Below the pieces are notes generated by a model, which worked only from the letters and a program-made list of their open reading frames with translations, was not told where the DNA came from and searched no databases. From positions 1 through 64,000 of the forward strand of contig NZ_JAJAPB010000002.1 of assembly GCF_026226615.1 (NCBI RefSeq): a stretch of DNA of 64,000 bases, given 5' to 3'. Positions 56,978 through 64,000 of the stretch are shown here, piece after piece. A program made the position numbers and the translations under genes. This stretch comes from Geovibrio ferrireducens (lineage in GTDB: Bacteria; Chrysiogenota; Deferribacteres; Deferribacterales; Geovibrionaceae). Position 1 is the first letter of the stretch. Every line of letters begins with the position of its first letter.

Positions 56978-59790
56978 TCCTTAAGCACCTCAACCGGGTG
57001 TTTTACTGTTTTACTGCCCAGATGCTGCATCTGGATTGTGCAGGTGGGGCAGTCCGTCACGCCGTAATCGGCCTCGGATTCGTTAAGCTTGTCCAGCATC
57101 GGCTTGCCGATCTTTGTGCTGAGCTCAAAGTTGTCCGCCTTCATCCCCCAGCTTCCCGCCATTCCGCAGCAGTTGCTGTTAAGGTCTGTCACCTTAACTC
57201 CGGGAAGGGAGGCAAGCATCTCCACAGAGCAGTTGTTGTCTGCCTGCACTTTCATATGACATGATTTATGATAGGAAAGTTTCAGATTTTTCTCTTTAAC
57301 TCTCAGCCGGTTTCTGCGCTGATTCACAAGGGCGGTGACATGGATGAGCTTTTTGCTCACCGCCTCCACCTGAGAATCGCTCATAAGAAACTTCCATTCC
57401 TTAAGGAGCGACAGCCCGCAGGAAGAGCATGAAACCACAACATAGTCCGCCTCTTCCATTGCTTTGCCCCAGCTTGCGAGGTTCTTCTTAACCCTCAGCT
57501 TCGCATCCTCGGTCATCCCTTTTGAGAGGAAGGGGATACCGCAGCAGAACTGCTCCGGCAGGACAACCTCACAGCCTATGTGCTCCAGCACATCCATTGT
57601 GGCCATGCCCAGTCCGGGGTTGATATAGCTGGCGTAGCATCCTGCAAAATAGACAACCTTAAGCTCGCCTTTTTTACGGAAAGCGCGGCTCTTTGCCCTC
57701 TCGAAGAGCGATTTGCCCTCAAATCCCACAAAAGGACGCTCAGCGGTGACTCCGGTCATAACTTCCACAACCTTGCGGTTGAGCTTGAGCTTCATAGCCT
57801 TAGTGATCAGCGGGCTTATCTTATGGGTATATTTTCCGAGAAGATCACAGTTAGAGATTATTTTATTATCAAGCCCCGCACCGTACTTTTTAACATACAT
57901 CGCCTTTGCTTCAATGGAGAGTTTGGGGATATTGACATTGGACGGACATTCCATCACGCAGCTTCCGCAGTTTACACATTTGTTGATAACGTTCTGGAAA
58001 GCCTCCTCGTACAGGGAATCATTGTCTATAGTGCCGCTTATAAGCGCGCGGAGAACATTCGCCTTCGCCTTCGGGGCGGCGGTTTCGTCCCTTGTGGCTT
58101 TATAAACCGGGCACATCCTTGTTGCGGAGGTAACGGTTGTGCACTTTGAACAGCCGTGGCATTTTTCAGCCTCGTCAGTGAAGCCTTCGTTCCATACAAG
58201 GTGCTTTCCGCTTAAGTCCATGCTGCGGTAGTCGGAACCGAAGCGGAGGAATTTCATCATCTGCTCATCGTCACAGACGGTTTTTATATCGGGGTTGAGG
58301 AGATCCTCAACATCAAAAGCCGCTTTTGTTTCAAGGAAAAGCGGGTAAATATCCTTATACTGTTCTTTGATATATGCGCTTCTCAGTCTGCCGTCTCCGT
58401 GCTCGCCGCTTACAACTCCGCCAAGGGAGTTCACAAGCTTAAACACATCATCTGCAAGGATTTTCAGCATCTCTATATCATGCGGGTCTTTCAGATCAAG
58501 GAGCGGTCTGGTGTGGAGAAGCCCCTTTGCTATATGCCCGTAAATGACAAACTCCGCCCTGTGGCCTCTCAGTATGGCGTACAGACCTTTGAAATAGTCC
58601 ACCAGCCTGTCCGTAGGCACTGCCGCATCCTCAATGAGGGCGAGGATCTTCTTGCGCCCTTTAAGCTTATAGAGTATAGGCACAGCCGCCTTGCGCACAG
58701 CCCAGAACTTCGCCGCCTCCTCTTCCGATGCCGCCACGGAGGCAGACGAGGAGAGATCCTTAATATCAGCCATGGCCTGTTCGGCCAGTCTGCGCACCTC
58801 TTCCCTGTCATAACCGTCGTACTCAATCATCAGAACGTTGTCCACACCTTCGGGTATGGCTTCCTTAAGTTTAGCGTCCGATTCTCTGGCAAGGTTGAGG
58901 AGTGATTTATCCATTATTTCAATGCCGGAAGGTGCGGAAGGCAGAACCCTCTGCACAGCCTGAGCGGACTTGACTATATCATCGAAATAAGCAACCACGA
59001 GGCTGTCAAAATCGGGCTTTTCATGCAGACGGAAGGTAAGCTCCGTGACTATGGCGAGTGTGCCTTCCGAGCCGCCCAGAAGCTTGCCTATGTGCAGCCC
59101 GCCGTTCTCTGTCAGCCCTCTTAAATTGTAGCCGGAAACATTACAGCGGATTGAGGGGTAGGCGTTCTCTATCTTCTCTTTATTATCTTCATAAAGCCTG
59201 TACAGCTTTTTGAACTTAGGCGGAAGCTTGTCAAACGGGGTGGTTTCAAGGGTTTTGATGGTGGTTTCCGTTCCGTCTGCGAGGATAAGCTTTGCATCTT
59301 CTATATAGTCGGAAACATTGCCGTATTTAACGGAGTGCGCTCCGCTGGCGTTTGTTCCGTACATCCCGCCGAAGCTGGCATATTCGCCGCTTGAAGGATC
59401 GGGAGGAAAGAAAAGCCCCTTTCCCCTGAGCTCAACTTCAAGCTCGCCGAAGCGGTAGCCCGGCTGACAGGTAAAGGTTTTCCCCTTTTCATCCAGTTCC
59501 ACAAGGGTGTTCATGTATTTGGAAAAGTCAAGTATCAGCCCCTTCCCCACGGCAGAACCGCAAAGGCCGCTGCCTGAACCTCTTGTGTGGATCGAGAGCC
59601 CGTAGCGGGATGAGAACTTCACCACTGTTTTAATGTCGTCTTTATCGCGAGGATACACCACGCAGGCCGGCTCCACCCTGAAAATGCTGCCGTCCGTTGA
59701 GTGCATGTATCTTCTTATTTTATCGGTGTAAACATCACCCTTAACATTTTCCGAAAGCTCTTCAAAAATATTTTTGGTCAGTTGAGGCAT
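56962..59790 (-). CDS. FAD- and Fe-S-binding oxidoreductase, D-lactate dehydrogenase type
   Basis: This 942-residue fusion has three parts. A FAD_binding_4 domain (about 40-215, IHTRGSGSGLCGSAVGKGL) is followed by an FAD-oxidase C-terminal domain (about 250-510, with VVSGEHGDGRLR). A GlpC-like part follows with clusters CHGCSKC and CVNCGSCVMECP (about 545-640) and two CCG blocks (CCGIPF and NCCGMAGSWG). Proteins of this layout oxidise D-lactate or other 2-hydroxyacids and pass electrons to quinone. D-lactate is a guess supported by larBC in the same window. AGGAGA precedes the ATG. It is full length. Confidence 0.85.
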   Translation of the reverse strand: MPQLTKNIFEELSENVKGDVYTDKIRRYMHSTDGSIFRVEPACVVYPRDKDDIKTVVKFSSRYGLSIHTRGSGSGLCGSAVGKGLILDFSKYMNTLVELDEKGKTFTCQPGYRFGELEVELRGKGLFFPPDPSSGEYASFGGMYGTNASGAHSVKYGNVSDYIEDAKLILADGTETTIKTLETTPFDKLPPKFKKLYRLYEDNKEKIENAYPSIRCNVSGYNLRGLTENGGLHIGKLLGGSEGTLAIVTELTFRLHEKPDFDSLVVAYFDDIVKSAQAVQRVLPSAPSGIEIMDKSLLNLARESDAKLKEAIPEGVDNVLMIEYDGYDREEVRRLAEQAMADIKDLSSSASVAASEEEAAKFWAVRKAAVPILYKLKGRKKILALIEDAAVPTDRLVDYFKGLYAILRGHRAEFVIYGHIAKGLLHTRPLLDLKDPHDIEMLKILADDVFKLVNSLGGVVSGEHGDGRLRSAYIKEQYKDIYPLFLETKAAFDVEDLLNPDIKTVCDDEQMMKFLRFGSDYRSMDLSGKHLVWNEGFTDEAEKCHGCSKCTTVTSATRMCPVYKATRDETAAPKAKANVLRALISGTIDNDSLYEEAFQNVINKCVNCGSCVMECPSNVNIPKLSIEAKAMYVKKYGAGLDNKIISNCDLLGKYTHKISPLITKAMKLKLNRKVVEVMTGVTAERPFVGFEGKSLFERAKSRAFRKKGELKVVYFAGCYASYINPGLGMATMDVLEHIGCEVVLPEQFCCGIPFLSKGMTEDAKLRVKKNLASWGKAMEEADYVVVSCSSCGLSLLKEWKFLMSDSQVEAVSKKLIHVTALVNQRRNRLRVKEKNLKLSYHKSCHMKVQADNNCSVEMLASLPGVKVTDLNSNCCGMAGSWGMKADNFELSTKIGKPMLDKLNESEADYGVTDCPTCTIQMQHLGSKTVKHPVEVLKECLED

Positions 59791-59888
59791 TGTTTCTCCT
59801 GTTGTTTATGGGTTCTGTAACCTATAATAATAGATGATCTCCTGAAAATATAAAGACATAATTTATCAAAAAATAATAAGGCAGGGTT

Positions 59889-60662
59889 ATGGAAAAGCTA
59901 ACATATGAAAAGAAAAACAGAATAGCTTATATCACCTTGAACAGACCGGAGGCACTGAACGCCCTTGATGAGGAGCTTAACAGGGAGCTTGAAGAAGTAT
60001 GGGACGATTTTGCTTTATGCTCCGAAACGGACATAGTGATCATAACCGGAGCGGGAAAATCATTCTGTGCCGGGGCAGATCTCAAGACATTCATACCAAA
60101 ATGGAAAAAAGCAGACCTCTATTCACTCAGGCAAAACGCCCAAACAGGCCTTGCCGGGGGGATAACCAGAGGAAAGCACAGAATATACAAGCCAGTAATT
60201 GCCGCTGTTAACGGTCATGCGATAGGCGCGGGATTTGAACTTGCCCTCGCATGCGACATACGGATAGCATCTGAAAAAGCAAAATTCGGAGTATTTGAAA
60301 CCCGTTATGGTCTGCATCAGGGGGACGGAGGTTTGGTTCGCCTCTGTGCAATTGCAGGAACAGCCGTCGCCGCTGATCTCTCCATGACAGGCAGGGAAAT
60401 CAGCGCTGAGGAGGCACTGAAGCTTGGTCTGGTGAGCAGGGTTGTTCCCGCAGAGGAACTAATGAAAACAGCCGAGGAATACGCCGGGATGATACTGAAA
60501 AACAGCCAGCGTGCCGTACGCTCAGTAAAAGAAACCATAATTAATATTCAGGGGTGCTCCTTTGATGACGCTTTACGGCTCGAAGCGATAAACGGATACT
60601 CATGCCTCGGTGATTTTTCGGAGGCGGAAGAAAGGTTAAAGGCCTTCATCAAAAAACAGTAA
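59889..60662 (+). CDS. Enoyl-CoA hydratase/isomerase family protein
   Basis: This 257-residue crotonase-fold protein begins MEKLTYEKKNRIAYITLNRPEALNAL. It has the oxyanion-hole segments SFCAGADLK and VNGHAIGAGFELALACDIRIAS. The usual catalytic glutamates are replaced or shifted near RYGLHQGDGGLVRLC, so the exact reaction (hydratase, isomerase or other) is open. It is transcribed alone on the plus strand, divergent from the FAD/FeS oxidoreductase gene. No other beta-oxidation genes are nearby. Confidence 0.85.
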   Translation: MEKLTYEKKNRIAYITLNRPEALNALDEELNRELEEVWDDFALCSETDIVIITGAGKSFCAGADLKTFIPKWKKADLYSLRQNAQTGLAGGITRGKHRIYKPVIAAVNGHAIGAGFELALACDIRIASEKAKFGVFETRYGLHQGDGGLVRLCAIAGTAVAADLSMTGREISAEEALKLGLVSRVVPAEELMKTAEEYAGMILKNSQRAVRSVKETIINIQGCSFDDALRLEAINGYSCLGDFSEAEERLKAFIKKQ

Positions 60663-60736
60663 ACGCCGCCCGCAAAAAAAGCAGCCGCGGAAAGTATAGC
60701 TTGATAAATCATCCGCTTCGGTATTATCTTCTGCCT

Positions 60737-61690
60737 ATGAAAAAAACTGTAATCGGAATCACAATCGGCGACCCTGCCGGAATAGGCGCTGAAATAGCCG
60801 CCAAATACGCACTGAACCAGCCGGAAAGCGTGAGGACAGTCTTCATAGGCTACCGCTTCATACTGGAAGATGCGTTCAGGAATATACTGAAAACGGAAAT
60901 GCCCGAAATAGAGATCATTGAACCGGATGAAAAAGCGGACTTTGAAATAGAATACGGAAAAATAAAGGGCGAATACGGAAAAGCATCCATGCTTTTTGTT
61001 GAAAAAGCTGTGAGAATGGCGCAGTCAGGGGAAATTGACGCCGTTGTCACCTGCCCCATTAATAAAAAATCCATTCAGCTCGGCGGGTACAGCTTCCCCG
61101 GACACACTGAATTTTTAGGTTATCTCACTGATACAACAGATTTCTCCATGCTCCTTGTCGGGGACAGGGTGCGCACTCTCCTTGCCACAACCCATGTGCC
61201 CCTGTGCAACCTGACAGCTAAGCTGGATGTTCATACGGTGCTCACCGCCATACGCAACGCCCATAACGCTGGCAGATTCTTCTGCAAGGGTGCGCCGAAA
61301 ATCGCTGTTCTTGGACTTAACCCCCACGCCGGAGACAACGGAGCCCTTGGGGACGAGGAGCAGAGCATAATTTCCCCTGCCATTGAGCAGGCAGTAAAGG
61401 AAGGCATAAACGCAGGCGGGCCATACCCAGCGGATTCGCTTTTCCCGAAGGTACTCAAGGGCGAGTTTGACTTTGTGGTGTGCATGTACCATGATCAGGG
61501 AATGATCCCTGTTAAGATGGAATCCTTCGGCAATGCTGTGAACGTTACCCTCAACCTGCCAATTATACGCACCTCCGTAGACCACGGAACCGCATTTGAC
61601 ATAGCCGGAAAAAACACAGCCTCCCCCTCCTCTTTATACAGGGCGGTGAAGGTGGCACAGGAAATGGTGATTAATGCTCGATCTGCTTAA
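60737..61690 (+). CDS. pdxA: 4-hydroxythreonine-4-phosphate dehydrogenase PdxA
   Basis: This 317-residue protein begins MKKTVIGITIGDPAGIGAEI and has VTCPINKKSIQLGGYSFPGHTEFL, LGLNPHAGDNGALGDEE, CMYHDQGMIPVKM (metal-binding histidine) and RTSVDHGTAFDIAGK. PdxA oxidises 4-phosphohydroxy-threonine in pyridoxal-5'-phosphate synthesis. A longer TTG start at 60701 is open. The ATG at 60737 gives the family N-terminus, although neither has a clear ribosome site. It overlaps rsmA by 17 bp, the well-known pdxA-rsmA pairing. Confidence 0.93.
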   Translation: MKKTVIGITIGDPAGIGAEIAAKYALNQPESVRTVFIGYRFILEDAFRNILKTEMPEIEIIEPDEKADFEIEYGKIKGEYGKASMLFVEKAVRMAQSGEIDAVVTCPINKKSIQLGGYSFPGHTEFLGYLTDTTDFSMLLVGDRVRTLLATTHVPLCNLTAKLDVHTVLTAIRNAHNAGRFFCKGAPKIAVLGLNPHAGDNGALGDEEQSIISPAIEQAVKEGINAGGPYPADSLFPKVLKGEFDFVVCMYHDQGMIPVKMESFGNAVNVTLNLPIIRTSVDHGTAFDIAGKNTASPSSLYRAVKVAQEMVINARSA

Positions 61691-62474
61691 ACTTTTCAAA
61701 GAGGAACAGGGAAGAACGAAAAAAGCGTTCGGACAGCACTTCCTCACCAACACGCATATACTCGATCTCATAGTGAGCGCAGCAGAAATAGAGAAAGGCG
61801 ACCATGTTCTTGAGATAGGCCCCGGCTGCGGTGTACTTACCCACAGGCTGCTTGAGGCGGGCGCAAACGTGACCGCAGTTGACATAGACGGCGAACTGGT
61901 TTCATTCCTCAAGCGCTATCTGCATGTTTACAAAAACTTCCGTGTAATCCATTCGGACTTCATGGAGTTTGACACTTCCCTCCTTGAAACGGACAGGCTG
62001 AAAATAATCGGCAACCTGCCGTACAACGTGTCCGTGGACATCACAGCCAAATGTACTGAACTGCACGGCATAACTGACCGCATGATATTCATGTACCAGA
62101 AAGAGGTCGCGGACAGAATAGCAGCGAAATCTGGCTCAAAGGCATACTCATCCATAACCGTTATGACCGATTACTTCTATGATAAGAAGAAAATAAAGGA
62201 CATTTCCGGCGGCAACTTTTATCCCAACACAAAAGTGTTTTCATCGATCCTGAAATTCACTCCCCATGCCAAGGAAAATGTCGGTAACGAAAAGGAGTTC
62301 CTCGCTTTCCTGCGGAGGTGCTTCACTCAGAAGCGCAAAACACTCCGCAATAACCTCATGGGGGTCGAAAACCCCGAAACGGTGATAGAAAAAGCAGGGC
62401 TTAAGCCTTCCATCCGTGCGGAGGAGATGAATCTGGAAGATTTTATACGCCTTTTCAGGATAATAAATGATTAA
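61674..62474 (+). CDS. rsmA: 16S rRNA (adenine1518/1519-N6) dimethyltransferase RsmA (KsgA)
   Basis: This 266-residue methyltransferase has KKAFGQHFLTNTHIL, SAM motif I in VLEIGPGCGVLTHRLLEAG, the acidic VDIDGEL, and the catalytic NLPYNVSV. KsgA dimethylates two adenines in helix 45 of 16S rRNA during 30S maturation. The frame overlaps pdxA by 17 bp and the exonuclease gene by 8 bp, so translation is coupled. Confidence 0.94.
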   Translation: MLDLLKLFKEEQGRTKKAFGQHFLTNTHILDLIVSAAEIEKGDHVLEIGPGCGVLTHRLLEAGANVTAVDIDGELVSFLKRYLHVYKNFRVIHSDFMEFDTSLLETDRLKIIGNLPYNVSVDITAKCTELHGITDRMIFMYQKEVADRIAAKSGSKAYSSITVMTDYFYDKKKIKDISGGNFYPNTKVFSSILKFTPHAKENVGNEKEFLAFLRRCFTQKRKTLRNNLMGVENPETVIEKAGLKPSIRAEEMNLEDFIRLFRIIND

Positions 62475-63084
62475 TAAACCCATCGAGGAACTGACCTTTA
62501 CCGTATTTGACACGGAAACAACGGGCATGTCGCCGGAAAAAGGCTCAAGGCTGGTTGAGATCGCCGCAGTGAAAATCGAGCCTAACCTCACACTGAACCT
62601 CCAGAACCGATTTGAAACCCTCATAGATCCCTGCTGCGAAATACCCTATCAGGCTTACAAAGTTCACGGCATAAGCCGCTCTATGGTGCGGGGCAAGCCC
62701 ACTGCTGAAATAGTTATACCCGAATTTGTCAGCTTCGTGGGGGACAGCATAGCCATAGCCCACAATGCGGGATTCGACTGCAAATTTGTTTACCACACAC
62801 TGGAAAAATGCCAGCCTTCACATAGTTTTACAAAAATAATAGATACAATAGGCCTCGCCAGACTTGCGTTTCCCGGACTGACAAGCTATAGTCTTGACAA
62901 CCTGATGTCACAATTGGAACTGGATATTCCCGTTCCCGCCGCATACAGGCACAGGGCACTGTTTGACGCTGCGCACACGGCGCTTCTCACCGTGCGCTGT
63001 TTTGAGGCTCTCCACGCAAAAGGTGTGCGCACAATGAAGGATCTCCTCGGCAGACAGGGGAGACTGTTCTATAAATGGCTGTAA
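62467..63084 (+). CDS. DEDDh 3'-5' exonuclease (DnaQ/RNase T-like)
   Basis: This 205-residue exonuclease domain protein has ExoI motif VFDTETTGMSPEKGSRLVEI (Asp and Glu), ExoII SIAIAHNAGFDCKFV and ExoIII YRHRALFDAAHTAL (His and Asp). These are the four acidic residues plus histidine of the DEDDh class. It resembles the proofreading epsilon subunit of DNA polymerase III or stand-alone exonucleases. No BRCT or UvrC-like extension is present, so the substrate is uncertain. It overlaps rsmA by 8 bp. Confidence 0.85.
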   Translation: MINKPIEELTFTVFDTETTGMSPEKGSRLVEIAAVKIEPNLTLNLQNRFETLIDPCCEIPYQAYKVHGISRSMVRGKPTAEIVIPEFVSFVGDSIAIAHNAGFDCKFVYHTLEKCQPSHSFTKIIDTIGLARLAFPGLTSYSLDNLMSQLELDIPVPAAYRHRALFDAAHTALLTVRCFEALHAKGVRTMKDLLGRQGRLFYKWL

Positions 63085-63193
63085 TACAACAGGAAAAAAC
63101 AGACCTGTTGCATAAAATACAAAAAAACAATAAAATCATCAGTTGTGTTTGATTGTTTTGAACACAGGATGCAGTTTTTGTATTATTACGGAA

Positions 63194-63285
63194 GGCACAG
63201 GAAGTGCCGCCGCCGTGCGAAGCGAAGGACGGTTCATCCGTCCGCGAGCGTGTATGCAAAAAACGCAGGACGCGGTTTTTTGCAT
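63194..63285 (+). repeat. Three-hairpin dispersed element, copy D
   Basis: A 5-bp stem GGCAC/GTGCC (63194-63198 with 63204-63208) leads through a CGCCGTGCGAAGCGAA linker to a 6-bp stem GGACGG/CCGTCC (63227-63232 with 63238-63243). GCGAGCGTGT follows, then an 11-bp perfect stem (63254-63264 with 63275-63285) around the 10-nt loop GCAGGACGCG. A decayed extra copy of the terminal hairpin, ACAGGATGCA, lies near 63164. It sits 28 bp before accD. Confidence 0.8.
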
Positions 63286-63312
63286 TATTAAATCAGAAGG
63301 AGACTAACCCAT

Positions 63313-64000
63313 ATGGGAATAACCGACTTTTTGTTGGAAAAGATCACCAAAGTCAGCTCTCAGAAAAAGGACATGAAAGAAAATATATGGAGCAAATGCT
63401 CCGGCTGCGGGGAAATAAGCTACCGTCAGGAAATAGAGGACAACTACCAGTGCTGCCCCAAATGCGATTTTCACTTCCCCGTTTCTGCAATGCAGAAGAT
63501 AGAGTACATCATAGACCCCCATTCCTTTATAGAGTTCGACGCAGGCATCCGCTCCCTTGACCCGCTGAAATTCAAAGACAGTAAAAAATACCCGGACAGA
63601 ATAAAAGCCGCAGTCAAAAAAATGGACATGAATGACGCATTCGTGGGCGGCATGGGAAAAATCAACGGCCGCGAAGTGAATATCGGCGGTATTGAGTTCG
63701 GATTCCTCGGCGGCAGCATGGGCAGCGTTGTGGGCGAAAAAATCACCAGACTGGTGGAAAACGCAGTGAAGCACCGCAGACACGTTATCACCATATCCTG
63801 CTCAGGCGGCGCGAGAATGCAGGAGAGCATACTCTCCCTCATGCAGATGGCAAAAACATCCGCAGCCCTCGCCAAACTCCGCATGGAAGGTCTTGGGCAT
63901 ATATCACTCCTCACTGACCCCACAACAGGCGGCGTTACTGCAAGCTACGCCATGCTCGGCGATGTGATAATAGCTGAGCCCAAGGCTCTGATCTGCTTTG
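63313..64000 (+). CDS. accD: Acetyl-CoA carboxylase carboxyltransferase beta subunit AccD (partial, cut by window end)
   Basis: The frame starts at ATG 63313, with AAGGAG upstream, and runs off the window. It encodes about 229 residues: MGITDFLLEKITKV, a four-cysteine zinc ribbon (KCSGCGEI and CCPKCDFHF, about 36-58) and the carboxyltransferase core with GGMGKINGREV, EFGFLGGSMGSVVGEKITRL, CSGGARMQESILSLMQMAKT and SLLTDPTTGGVTASYAMLGD. AccD works with AccA to move the carboxyl group from biotin to acetyl-CoA for fatty-acid synthesis. About 50 C-terminal residues are expected beyond the edge. Confidence 0.95.
   Translation, partial: MGITDFLLEKITKVSSQKKDMKENIWSKCSGCGEISYRQEIEDNYQCCPKCDFHFPVSAMQKIEYIIDPHSFIEFDAGIRSLDPLKFKDSKKYPDRIKAAVKKMDMNDAFVGGMGKINGREVNIGGIEFGFLGGSMGSVVGEKITRLVENAVKHRRHVITISCSGGARMQESILSLMQMAKTSAALAKLRMEGLGHISLLTDPTTGGVTASYAMLGDVIIAEPKALICF

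Overview
The window looks like chromosomal DNA of an anaerobic, Gram-negative, diderm bacterium. Heptose-LPS genes (hldE, hldD, a GT9 heptosyltransferase), an oxygen-sensitive glycyl radical enzyme, MprF, HD-GYP and Cache-PAS-histidine kinase signalling, and about 50% G+C would suit a Deferribacterota-like organism. That placement is an inference from gene content, not a database match.

Layout. 1-300: dispersed repeats. 317-6501: aldehyde dehydrogenase, an NtrC-type regulator with its Cache/PAS kinase, a DUF5131-like protein and PpnP. 6566-9130: MprF. 9213-11944: metNIQ with a leader that contains a terminator-like hairpin. 12005-17901: a divergent ribose locus (rbsK and a LacI regulator against rbsDACB) with two matching operators between them. 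18025-18399: a ModE-like regulator.

18497-28312: a CRISPR-Cas locus with two arrays (8 and 35 repeats) that share a leader. The genes between them form a mosaic. An AT-rich type I-F2-like module (cas3, cas7fv, cas5fv, cas6fv) is flanked by GC-normal fragments of what looks like a canonical I-F1 system: a 3'-truncated cas1 and a 5'-truncated cas6f. Adaptation genes are broken or missing. A vapBC toxin-antitoxin pair sits against the old end of array 2.

28708-39832: a proline and 4-hydroxyproline catabolic region. It holds an XRE-cupin regulator, proline dehydrogenase, P5C dehydrogenase, a Liv-type ABC transporter, and a glycyl radical enzyme closely resembling trans-4-hydroxyproline dehydratase (HypD) with its activase. 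HypD makes P5C, which the dehydrogenase can oxidise to glutamate.

40163-43306: an EamA transporter, tRNA-Pro(GGG), and a small AT-rich island flanked by copies of the 5' half of that tRNA. The island carries an integrase remnant and a two-gene TIR plus caspase-like defence system that matches type IV Thoeris.

43352-48525: larB, larC, a ferredoxin-type aldo/keto reductase, an HD-GYP protein and a bifunctional-nuclease-family protein. 48526-59790: miaB, the LPS/exopolysaccharide genes, two secreted or anchored unknowns, and a large FAD/FeS oxidoreductase of D-lactate dehydrogenase type. 59889-64000: enoyl-CoA hydratase, pdxA, rsmA, an exonuclease and the start of accD.

Four intergenic regions (55-150, 39837-39928, 53451-53591, 63194-63285) carry a three-hairpin repeat. 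Its linkers and loop are conserved, while its stems differ in sequence and still pair. This and the mosaic CRISPR locus are the most unusual features of the window.
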